A stretch of 64,000 bases of DNA from CBDAQR01 sp965199055 (lineage in GTDB: Bacteria > Pseudomonadota > Gammaproteobacteria > Pseudomonadales > Halieaceae): the NCBI GenBank assembly GCA_965199055.1, contig CBDAQR010000004.1:1178001-1242000 (forward strand). Direction: 5' to 3'. The first letter of the stretch is position 1. Every line of letters starts with the position of its first letter. The notes beneath the pieces are model-generated. The model was not told the origin of the DNA. It worked only from the letters and a program-made list of their open reading frames with translations, and made no database searches. The translations under genes were made by a program, and so were the position numbers. Below, piece by piece: positions 52,816-60,742 of this stretch.

Positions 52816-54826
52816 GTGACGCTGCAAGAGGGTGGCTCACCTACCCATAGCCCCTGGGTGTTAGGTCTTAGCGCCTCGCACAACGGCGCCGCCTGCCTGC
52901 TGCATGGCAACGAGATTGTTGCTGCGATTCAGGAAGAGCGGTTGGCGGGTAAGAAGCGCGCCCGACTGCACGCAGCGCAGGCGTCTCTGGCGGTGCAATA
53001 TTGCCTTGATCAGGGCGGCATTCAGCCAGCCGATCTCGATATGGTGGTGCTGTGCCCACAGAAGGACTTGCGTGCGCCGGAAAACAACCTGGCGGCGAAT
53101 CCGGTACTCAAACTTCAGGCCCATGGCATTCCCAGCCTGACATTGTCACATCACGTCGGCCATGCAATTAGTGCTTTCGCAACCTCCGGCTTTGAGGATG
53201 CGGCGATACTGATTGTTGACGGTATGGGTTCACCGACTATCGATCTCAGCGCAGACGAGCAGTCAGCAGTCATCGATCCCTGGCCGTCAGGTAGCGAAGT
53301 ACATTCTATTTATGATGCTGTGGGCAGCGAGATGCGTGCGCTGGAAAAGCACATGTGCGAGCTGGACCGTTGGCTGCTACCTGCACCAGAAGGCGCCTCA
53401 ATGCCTGGTTTCGCCAGTCTGGGCGGAATGTTCTCGGCCACTGCCGCACAGATTTTCGGTGATGTGATGGAGGCGGGTAAAGTCATGGGGCTCGCGCCCT
53501 ACGGCGAGCCTACCATTGCGCCGAGAGAGTTCTTCGAAATCAGAGAGGGGCGCTTTCACTTTCGAGATGAGGTCTGTCGTCGCTTTGCCCAATCTGAGCA
53601 CTGGCCCGCAACGCAAAAAGACTATGAAAATCTCGCGGCCTCCGTACAGAACGCCCTCGAGGAAGCCTTGCTCTATCTGGTTCGTCGGGCGCGCGAGCTA
53701 AGCGACAGCCGTAACCTGGTATTTGCCGGTGGCGTGGCGCTGAACAGCGTGGCCAACGAGCGCATCGTTCGGGAAAGCGATTTTGACAACGTTTATTTCA
53801 TGCCGGCGGCGGAAGATTCAGGCCCTGCTATTGATGCCGCGTACTACGGGCTGTGGCAGCTGGGCAGTCAGTTTGCGCCCCAGCCACAGATCAGGGATGG
53901 CTTTGGTAAGGCCTATAGCGCTGTGGAGGTTGCTGCCGCTATTGAAAAGACGCCGATGATCGACTCGCATTCGACTCAGAGTGCGGTGGAGGAAGCGGCG
54001 AACTTACTCGCGGATGGAAAGATTATTGCCTGGTTCACTGGGCCGTCTGAACTCGGTCCGCGAGCGCTCGGGCAGCGCAGCATATTGTGTGACCCGCCGC
54101 CCAGACGCGAAAGAAATACTGAACGCACGGGTAAAGCGGCGCGAAGCGTTTCGGCCCTTTGCACCCGTAATTCCGTTGGAGTCTGTGGAAGACTGGTTCG
54201 ATGTCGAGGGTTTCGACCCCAGCAGTCCCTACATGCTGCGCGTCATGCGCTTTCGGGAAGAGTGCAAAGCGCACGTGCCGGCAGTCGTCCACGTCGATGG
54301 CACCGGCAGGGTTCAAACCGTGACACGTGAAGCGAACGGGCCCTATTACGAGTTAGTGAAGGCCTTTGGCGCGCGCACCGGCGTTCCTATCCTGTTGAAC
54401 ACTTCCCTCAATGTCATGGGTGAGCCGGTGGTAGAGACACCGGAGGACGCGCTGTGGTGTCTGTTGCTGACCCAACTGGACGCATGTGTATTTGATGAGG
54501 CGGTGGTTACCAAGCAGGCAGCATATCAGTCGCTGACACAGTTGTATCCCTATCCCCTGGTTGAACCAAAGGACATTCGTCCGCTGGCGCAAAGTCAGGG
54601 CGTGGCGTTTACCGTTGCCACTCCCTGGGGGCCGCACACCTTTGGTATTGCAGACCGGCTAACACTCTCGGCGCTGGAGATTATTGTTGAGCGTGCGGCG
54701 GTCGATCGTATGACGGTCAGCGATGTGTTCGAACTGCTTCGCTCGCGGCAGGGCGCCGCGACGGATAACGAATTGATACGCCTGTTTGCTCAGCTGCGGC
54801 GCTGGCGGTTGATTTCGTTTCGCTAA
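52816..54826 (+). pseudogene. NodU/TobZ-type carbamoyltransferase, frameshifted
   Basis: GTG 52816 opens a carbamoyltransferase reading GLSASHNGAACLLHGNEIVAAIQEERLAGKKR, SHHVGHAISAF (metal His), VMGLAPYGEP, LVFAGGVALNSVAN and GPSELGPRALGQRSILCDP. At about 54091-54103 the frame breaks: the continuation RRPDAKEILNARVKRREAFRPFAPV is read two bases out of step, up to 54826. Two bases (GC or CG) appear to be missing in the GC-rich run after CDP. The C-terminal 90 residues past the YrdC-like/carbamoyl core form an extra domain ending RRWRLISFR. The intact enzyme would use carbamoyl phosphate and ATP to O-carbamoylate an alcohol. It is a pseudogene unless the deletion is a sequence error. Confidence 0.88.
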
Positions 54827-54829
54827 GCG

Positions 54830-56698
54830 CTAGTTCGCGCTTCTTTCCGCAATATTGAAATCGCCCCAGCGCGGTTTGGCACGATCATAGAGCACTCGGG
54901 AAACCGGGTGCGGGTGATTGGCCACCACATGACCGTTTTCCAATTTGTACCAGCTCTTGCAGCTACCTGCGCACACGGTCTTCTGCAGGTCCGCCTGCAG
55001 CGCCTGGTTGTAAGCCTGCTGGGCTTCCAGTTTGGGCTGCAGAAGAAGCTCACCATCAGCTCGCCGAATCACCTGGGCGTTATACGCCGCGGCCGATTCC
55101 AGGTGAATGATGAATGAGCCGATGAAACCGCTGTTGGGGCCTGACATTAGGTGCAGATTCGGGAACCCGCTCACCATCATGCCCTCGTAGGCCTCGGGTT
55201 TGTCCGCCCACTCCTCACTGAGCGACAGGCCATCGGGCCCGATGACAGGGAAGGGTACATCGGCTAGGTCGTAGCCGGTGGCCATCACAATAATGTCATA
55301 AGCCCGTTCATTACCTTCGCGGCTCAAAATGCCTGCTGGGGTCAGGCGCTCCAGGCCCTCGGTAATCACCTCAACGTTGTCGCGATTGAGGGCTGGGTAA
55401 AAGTACTGCGTAACCAGCGGGCGCTTGCAGCCAAACTCGTAGTCCGGGATCAGCTTGGGCACCAGAGACTCATCTTTAACTGTGCTGTGGATATAGCCCT
55501 TCAGTTGTTCCTCAACATCGTCACGGATGCCCGATTCCAGCGGGAATACGGCACGGAAGCCGAGCTCAGACGAGGCGTGCGTAAAGAAGCGTCGCAGTTT
55601 GTAGGTCATTGGCACGTACTCATACACCCACTGACGTAGCGCCGATACCTTCTGATTGTCCTGTGGCGCCACCCAATTGGGCGTGCGTTGGTACATGTCC
55701 ACCTGTTCTGCCACTTTGGCGATCTCGGGAATGATCTGGACCGCACTGGCGCCGCTGCCGATGACTGCAACTCGCTGGTCCGTCAAATCCACATCCTCGC
55801 GCCAGCGCGCGGAGTGAAAGCGTATGCCGTCGAAATCATCCAAACCGGCAAAATTCGGTGTCTTCGGAATATGCAGCCCGCCGTTAGCCAATACGACGTG
55901 CTTACTCTGCACGGTCTCGTCACCGAGTGAGGTCTCCCAAAGCAGGGTGTCTTCGTTAAAGCGAACGCTGTGTACCCAGGTATTGAAACGAATGAATGGC
56001 CTGACGCCAGTGGCTTCTGATAGCGCTATCGCATACTCGAGTAGCTCTGCCCGCGGCGCCCACAGCTTTGACCAATTGGGGTTGGGGAAGTAAGAGAAGC
56101 TATAGAGCGCAGACTGCACATCCACATGCAAACCCGGGTAGCGGTTATGCCACCAGGTGCCGCCGACCTCGGGCGCACCCTCGATTATGCGAAAATTCGT
56201 ATTGCCCGCATCCAGCAGTTCCTTGCCTATCGCGATGCCGCCAAAACCTGCACCCACTATGACGGCGTCCAGTGGCTGGCCTTGCGCTTGCGTCGGGGCC
56301 GTCGGGCCGAACCGAGGAAGGCCCAGCGGCAATGCCAGGAAGATGCAGTAGCTGGCGACTAATGCGCCGGCCTTCCATTTCGCATCTTGTAACTGCACAA
56401 AGCTCAGGCGGAAGATCACAGCATTGATCACAAACCAGCACAGCAGTGCTGTTCCCAGCAAACTCGCCGGTGGGTTGAGCATGAGGAAAAAACTGACTGC
56501 AGCTACTGCCAGCCCAGCGTGTGCCGGCAATTCGAGGGACACTCGATTGCGCAGACCGCGGAACGCCGCAAACGCCAGGATCGCGCCGCCGAGTGAGTAG
56601 AGCGGGAAGAGGTTGTGCACCAGGTACCAGTAGGCGGCCAGGTATAAGTAGAACAGGACTTCGCCCAGAACGCGGAGACTTTTTTGGAGCTTGGACAT
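54830..56698 (-). CDS. Flavin-containing/Baeyer-Villiger-type monooxygenase with N-terminal membrane domain
   Basis: A 622-residue protein. The first 135 residues form about four membrane helices (YLYLAAYWYLVHNLFPLYSLG; AAVSFFLMLN; LLGTALLCWFVINAVIF; ASYCIFLALPLGL), a rare addition. The enzyme follows: FAD motif VIVGAGFGGIAIGKELLDAG (about 145-163), GGTWWHNRYPGLHVDVQS, the Baeyer-Villiger fingerprint variant FDGIRFHSARWRED (about 283), NADPH motif VAVIGSGASAVQII and IVMATGYDLAD. The N-terminal helices would tie it to the inner membrane. It likely oxygenates a hydrophobic ketone or similar substrate. Convergent with the carbamoyltransferase, 3 bp apart. Confidence 0.93.
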   Translation of the reverse strand: MSKLQKSLRVLGEVLFYLYLAAYWYLVHNLFPLYSLGGAILAFAAFRGLRNRVSLELPAHAGLAVAAVSFFLMLNPPASLLGTALLCWFVINAVIFRLSFVQLQDAKWKAGALVASYCIFLALPLGLPRFGPTAPTQAQGQPLDAVIVGAGFGGIAIGKELLDAGNTNFRIIEGAPEVGGTWWHNRYPGLHVDVQSALYSFSYFPNPNWSKLWAPRAELLEYAIALSEATGVRPFIRFNTWVHSVRFNEDTLLWETSLGDETVQSKHVVLANGGLHIPKTPNFAGLDDFDGIRFHSARWREDVDLTDQRVAVIGSGASAVQIIPEIAKVAEQVDMYQRTPNWVAPQDNQKVSALRQWVYEYVPMTYKLRRFFTHASSELGFRAVFPLESGIRDDVEEQLKGYIHSTVKDESLVPKLIPDYEFGCKRPLVTQYFYPALNRDNVEVITEGLERLTPAGILSREGNERAYDIIVMATGYDLADVPFPVIGPDGLSLSEEWADKPEAYEGMMVSGFPNLHLMSGPNSGFIGSFIIHLESAAAYNAQVIRRADGELLLQPKLEAQQAYNQALQADLQKTVCAGSCKSWYKLENGHVVANHPHPVSRVLYDRAKPRWGDFNIAERSAN

Positions 56699-56866
56699 GA
56701 GTAATAAAATGCTTTTTTGTTATTTCGGTGAAGCTACCGCGGCTTGGCAGATGAAATCAACCGTGAAGCTGTCTCGGTGTATTAAATATTCGTAATCGCA
56801 GAGTGGCTGCAGCATTGCTGCGGGAAGATCCGAGCTCGGGGTATGGCGTGTCTGAAGTGGGGGAGC

Positions 56867-56884
56867 GAAGCCATCCCTGGCTTC
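56867..56884. other. Stem-loop in intergenic region before the monooxygenase
   Basis: A perfect 7-bp inverted repeat GAAGCCA-TCCC-TGGCTTC in the 259-bp gap 56699-56957. There is no U-tract on either strand, so its role is unclear. The rest of this gap holds no other supported feature. Confidence 0.4.
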
Positions 56885-56944
56885 TAGGAAACCCATGTCC
56901 CTATTGGGTGAGCAAATACACTAAAGCACCGCCGGTAAATCAGC

Positions 56945-56962
56945 ACTAGGTAATTACCTAGT
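56945..56962. repeat. 18-bp perfect palindrome over the LuxR stop codon
   Basis: ACTAGGTAATTACCTAGT reads the same on both strands and includes the TAG stop of the LuxR-type gene (56958-56960). It could be a protein-binding site. With no loop it is unlikely to be a terminator. Confidence 0.6.
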
Positions 56963-57635
56963 CAATGACCTTTTTATAGAGATCGACTTCCGTCATGGCC
57001 GGGTTATCTGGGTCCAGCGGCACCAGCGCCAGGTGGATGAGATCGCTGGCAGACACCTCGAGCATCATCTCTTCCGTGGTCTCCACTGCCAGTGCGATCT
57101 TGATGCGCGAGATGCGGTAATCTACGGTCTTAAGCGATATGCCCAGCGTTTCGGCTATGGTCTTGTGCTTGATGCCCTTGATCAACATATGCAGCACCAC
57201 CCACTCGTCGAATGAGATAGATTCGCCGCTCTCCAGTTCCAGACGCTGCATTTCGAGATTAATGCGTGCCAGCCACTCGGCGCGAGGGTCAAGTGCAGTG
57301 GTATCGTGAGCGATTTCCAATACTCGTCGATCGTCGACCCGCGTTTTGACTCGCGTCACCTTGGTCCAGTTATCGGCGTACTTAATCCACTCGATAACGG
57401 TGATGGATTCATCGCTGGTTAGCGCAGCGCGCGCTGCCTCCAATTGGATATCGGAAGAGAGGGTGCGGGGGCAGTCGGGGTATCCGGATGCTTCGAGGAA
57501 GTCGAGGGTGGCCTGGGTGATATCGACGATTTTTTCGTCTTGCGTGTCGTAGACCCACATGTAGGGAACCGCGACAGTCACCCGGTCTAAAAACGGGGTA
57601 TAGGTATCATTCAGGCCTTTTGCTGGGTTCTCCAT
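56958..57635 (-). CDS. LuxR-type response regulator-like protein with PAS-like N-terminus
   Basis: A 225-residue protein; ATG 57635 lies inside the end of the upstream deacetylase gene (25-bp overlap). The N-terminal 125 residues (YMWVYDTQDEKIVDITQATLDFLEASGYPDCP; ALTSDESITVIEWIKYADNWTKVTRVKTRVDDRRVLEIAHDTTA in outline) look like a PAS sensing domain. The GerE-type HTH is SFDEWVVLHMLIKGIKHKTIAETLGISLKTVDYRISRIKIAL (about 148-190). It ends the leftward operon of amidase and two deacetylase-like genes and probably regulates it. Confidence 0.85.
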   Translation of the reverse strand: MENPAKGLNDTYTPFLDRVTVAVPYMWVYDTQDEKIVDITQATLDFLEASGYPDCPRTLSSDIQLEAARAALTSDESITVIEWIKYADNWTKVTRVKTRVDDRRVLEIAHDTTALDPRAEWLARINLEMQRLELESGESISFDEWVVLHMLIKGIKHKTIAETLGISLKTVDYRISRIKIALAVETTEEMMLEVSASDLIHLALVPLDPDNPAMTEVDLYKKVID

Positions 57636-58540
57636 GAGTCCAGTATGGCATGCGGCGGCGCTGACCACACGCCCGCCTGGGCTGTGATGTAGTCTAGCGC
57701 CTGTTCCAGATAAGCGATGCGGTGAGGCTGCCCCAACATCCAAGGGTGAATATTGAGCGCTAATATGCGCCCCCCGTGCTGCTGTGCTTCTTCCAGCAAT
57801 AGATTGCAGGCGTCGCAAACCTGCTCGCACCAGGATTGTGGCGAGTGCAGGTTTTGTCCAATTACAAAAAAATCGTCGAGCTCTGTCGATAAAGGCATGG
57901 CCGTCAGTTCGCCGGTTTCGGTGCGAAACGGGTAGGGCATGTCATCGTTGACCCAGTCACAAAAGTACTCAATTCCATTGTCGGCGAGCAGCTCTGGGGT
58001 GTTCTCAGACTCATTCTTGGCGGGACTTAGCCAACCCCTTACGGGCTGCCCACTGATGTCGCGTAGCCCGTCGAGTGCGCGGCGAATGGTATCAGCTTCT
58101 TCGGCTCTATCCTGGCCACCGTAATGTAAGGCATCCTGATGCCAGCCGTGACAGAGTATCTCGTCACCACGTTCTCTCAGTGTGTGCATCAGATAGGGCA
58201 ATCGCTCAGCCAGTCGTGTACTGACCGCAAAGCTGGGACGTATCTGGTAATGATCGAAAGCCTTTAATAGCCGGAATATGCCGACTCGATTGCCATAGTC
58301 ACGCAGCGAGTAGTGTCGCAGGTCGGGGTAGGGCATGGTCATGCCGCCCGGAACGGCAAAGGGTTTGCCCTGCTGATTCAGTGGAAAATATTGCAGTGCG
58401 ACGTTGATCCAGAGGGCCAGGTGCTTGCCATCGGGCCACTGCACGGATTTGCGCTCGCTTAACATGGACCAATCGTAGCGTTCGTGGTCCATGCCGTAGC
58501 GTCTCAGGGGGTAGCTCAGGTGCTCCTTATCCAGCGACAT
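57611..58540 (-). CDS. Polysaccharide deacetylase / PuuE-like cyclic-imide hydrolase family protein
   Basis: A 309-residue protein. ATG 58540 follows AGGAGG, deciding the start. NodB-homology fold with YSLRDYGNRVGIFRLLKAFDHYQIRPSFAVSTRLAER (about 75-110), GDEILCHGWHQDALHYGG (metal His, about 130-145) and RGWLSPAKNESENTPELLADNGIEYFCDW. This pattern matches the PuuE/HpbB-type branch that opens cyclic amides (allantoin, cyclic imides) rather than true polysaccharide deacetylases. It overlaps the upstream damaged paralogue by 14 bp and the LuxR gene downstream by 25 bp. Confidence 0.85.
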   Translation of the reverse strand: MSLDKEHLSYPLRRYGMDHERYDWSMLSERKSVQWPDGKHLALWINVALQYFPLNQQGKPFAVPGGMTMPYPDLRHYSLRDYGNRVGIFRLLKAFDHYQIRPSFAVSTRLAERLPYLMHTLRERGDEILCHGWHQDALHYGGQDRAEEADTIRRALDGLRDISGQPVRGWLSPAKNESENTPELLADNGIEYFCDWVNDDMPYPFRTETGELTAMPLSTELDDFFVIGQNLHSPQSWCEQVCDACNLLLEEAQQHGGRILALNIHPWMLGQPHRIAYLEQALDYITAQAGVWSAPPHAILDSWRTQQKA

Positions 58541-59480
58541 TGCGAACCTCCTGCTTGCTCGCGATATCGGCGGATATTTCATCGTAATAGTTATCGATGA
58601 AGTATCGCGCAATCTCGCGACCGGTCGTCACCCACACGTCGCTGTGGCCTGTGATGTATTCAAGAGCCTCTTCAAACGCCTTCAGCCGGTGCGGGCAACT
58701 CACCTGATAATTGTGGGTAGGAATGCACATGATGGTGCCACTCTCGGCGCCTTCCTGGTATAGGCGATCAAAGTTCTCCTTGATCTGTTGCCCATAGCGT
58801 CGCGGCTCGATCTTGTTAACCACATAGGCGATGGTGTCATTCATCTCCAGTGATTAGGGGATAGACACGAATCGCTTCTTGCTGCGCAGATGGATTGGCG
58901 TGGGCTGATCATCATGGAACAGGTCGCAGGTGTAGAAGCCGCCGTCCTCTCCGAACAGTTCGCTGCCCACTTCGGCAAACAGGTCGAGTGTCAATTCGGA
59001 GTGCGATAGCGCGGGTGCCAGATAGCCTGCGCATTTCTGGCCTGTGGCCTCAAAGATGGTTTCCATCGAGTCGCGAATCATCTCGCGCTCCTGATCCGCA
59101 TCCATGCCGTAGGTATAGCGCGTGTTGTAAATCCCGTGACTGAAGAATTCCCAGTCCCGCTCCCTGCACATTTCAATGATTTCAGGATGATGTGCGCACA
59201 GCGCCGTCGAAAGCGAAATTGAACCCTTAATGTTGTAACGGTCGAGTACTTCCATCTGCCGCACATGGCCGACCCGGTTGCCGTAGTCGCGAATGCTGTA
59301 GCCAGGCAAGGCGGGGTAGGGCTGTGGCCAGGCTTTGCGATAGGGGTTTGCAGGGGGGGCGAGTTCGTAATACTCAATGTTCGGAGCTACCCAGAAGGCG
59401 AGTTTGGCACCGTTCGGCCATTCGATCTTCGGGCGCTGATCATAGGGCCAGTAATCGTAGAAACCAGGATCCTCTTTCAT
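58527..59480 (-). pseudogene. Polysaccharide deacetylase / cyclic-imidase-like paralogue with nonsense codon
   Basis: From ATG 59480 the frame reads YDQRPKIEWPNGAKLAFWVAPNIEYYE, YSIRDYGNRVGHVRQMEVLDRY, WEFFSHGIYNTRYTYGMDADQEREM and GYLAPALSHSELTLDLFAEVGSELF, then stops at TAA 58854-58856 after KKRFVSIP. The same frame continues without shift as SLEMNDTIAYVVNKIEPRRYGQQIK and THNYQVSCPHRLKAFEEALEYITGH to 58527. Homologues read IPYS at this point, so a Tyr codon has become TAA. The 317-codon gene is a paralogue of the next gene and was probably functional recently. A truncated 208-residue product would lack the end of the barrel. Confidence 0.88.
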
Positions 59481-59483
59481 GGC

Positions 59484-60155
59484 TTAGCGGTCACGCTGCC
59501 CGTCGAGCCAGTCGAATACTTCCTGTAGCTCCAGTACATCGCAGTACTTCAGGCTTAGATCCGTGAGATTGGCGTAGTGGTAACTTTCGTGTTTGTCCGC
59601 CACGCACTCCTCGGGAACGATAGTGCGATAGCCGCGAGACAGGGATTCAACGCCGGTTGCGCGAATACAACCCGAGGTGGAACCTCCGGTCAGCACGACG
59701 GTGTCTACCTGATGCCATACCAGAAGGCTTTGCAGTTGGGTTTCAAAGAAGGCTGAAGGCATCTTCTTCAGATAGATCACGTCGTTCGTGTGATCAATCT
59801 CCAAGCGGTCGTCGAACTCCGAGCGCTCGGAATCAAACTTGATGTTCTGCAGGGAGTCTTCGGTATTCGTTCGTGTGCCCCAGACGCCTGCATCCTCTCC
59901 GGAGTCCATATAAGCAACATGGGTCCAGACCACTGGCCAGTTAAGCGCTCGAAAGCGCTTGGCTAATTCATTGATGTATTCCATCTGACGAGGGTCGGTT
60001 TCGTAGGCGGTTTTGTAGAGATCGGTGCGGGTGTACGCCTTCTGCGGATCAATATTGACCAGTACCGCTTTGTTGCCAAAGCCAAAGCGCTTGCGTGCGG
60101 GATTCGCTTTAACGTCCAGATAGATTTCCTTGGCGGTTTTTGTCGTGGTTTCCAT
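59484..60155 (-). CDS. Isochorismatase-family cysteine amidohydrolase
   Basis: A 223-residue protein. Triad candidates: Asp in AVLVNIDPQKAYTR (about 36), Lys in VIYLKKMPSAFFET (about 130) and Cys in TGGSTSGCIRATGVESLSRGYRTIVPEECVAD (about 164). It resembles N-carbamoylsarcosine and maleamate amidases. First gene of a leftward operon with two cyclic-imidase-like genes (3 bp to the next). A plausible path is ring opening of a cyclic imide followed by amide hydrolysis with ammonia release (inference). Confidence 0.9.
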   Translation of the reverse strand: METTTKTAKEIYLDVKANPARKRFGFGNKAVLVNIDPQKAYTRTDLYKTAYETDPRQMEYINELAKRFRALNWPVVWTHVAYMDSGEDAGVWGTRTNTEDSLQNIKFDSERSEFDDRLEIDHTNDVIYLKKMPSAFFETQLQSLLVWHQVDTVVLTGGSTSGCIRATGVESLSRGYRTIVPEECVADKHESYHYANLTDLSLKYCDVLELQEVFDWLDGQRDR

Positions 60156-60254
60156 GTGTAGTTCCGATACAGCGGGATGACAGATAGACCTAAAGATATA
60201 TCATTAAGATAAAAAGTGTAATAGTCCTAGCACGTATGGGTAGGCGCATTTCAG

Positions 60255-60291
60255 TTGACAGGCAGGGCCAATATATGGGTATATACACATA
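60255..60291 (+). promoter_or_regulatory. Promoter and MarR-type operator
   Basis: TTGACA at 60255-60260 is a perfect -35. The near-perfect 18-bp palindrome TATGGGTATATACACATA (60274-60291, 16 of 18 positions symmetric) covers the -10 region. A second GGGTAGGTACCC-like element follows at about 60299-60310 just before the MarR start. The layout suits autorepression and control of the divergent amidase operon. Confidence 0.65.
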
Positions 60292-60313
60292 AATATACGG
60301 GTAGGTACCCCTA

Positions 60314-60727
60314 ATGAGTAATGAAGACTGCCTTTGCATGAATTTGCGCACCGCTGCGCAAGCATTAAGCCGCAGCTATGACGCGGTTCTGGCGCCGGCT
60401 GGCATATCCGCGAACCAATTCTCTCTGCTGAACTACATTCGCTCGCTAAATACTCCCACGGTAAAGGCGCTGGCCGAGGTTAGTGGCCTTGACCGCAGCA
60501 CCCTGGGCAGAAACCTGCGGGTACTGGAAAAACAGGACTACATCAGCTTGGGGGTGGGCGAGGACGCCAGGACCCGCGTCATCGCACTGACACCCGCCGG
60601 TCGCAAGGCGGTGCGTCAGGCTGCACCTTTATGGCAAAGCATTCAGGATGATTTGGTGGGCAGGCTCGGGCTCAAGAAGCGCGAGCAATTGCGCGAGATA
60701 CTAACCGAGTTAACTGCAGCAGGTTGA
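60314..60727 (+). CDS. MarR-family regulator
   Basis: A 137-residue winged-helix protein. CMNLRTAAQALSRSYDAVLAPAGISANQFSLLNYI (about 8-42) and the DNA-binding LAEVSGLDRSTLGRNLRVLEKQDYISLGVGEDARTRVIALTPAGRKAV (about 55-103). The N-terminal CLCMN Cys pair could be redox or metal sensitive, as in several MarR proteins that start CxC. Upstream palindrome at 60274-60291. It is 15 bp before the molybdopterin enzyme gene and probably controls it. Confidence 0.92.
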   Translation: MSNEDCLCMNLRTAAQALSRSYDAVLAPAGISANQFSLLNYIRSLNTPTVKALAEVSGLDRSTLGRNLRVLEKQDYISLGVGEDARTRVIALTPAGRKAVRQAAPLWQSIQDDLVGRLGLKKREQLREILTELTAAG

Positions 60728-60742
60728 GGGGAGAAACAAACG

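Noticed and set aside
52816..54826. Programmed ribosomal frameshift in the carbamoyltransferase
   Set aside because: There is no slippery heptamer or downstream pseudoknot at the junction, and this enzyme family is not known to use recoding.
58854..58856. In-frame stop in the first deacetylase-like gene as a recoding site
   Set aside because: The codon is TAA, which is not used for selenocysteine or pyrrolysine, and homologues have Tyr here. A nonsense mutation is the simpler reading.
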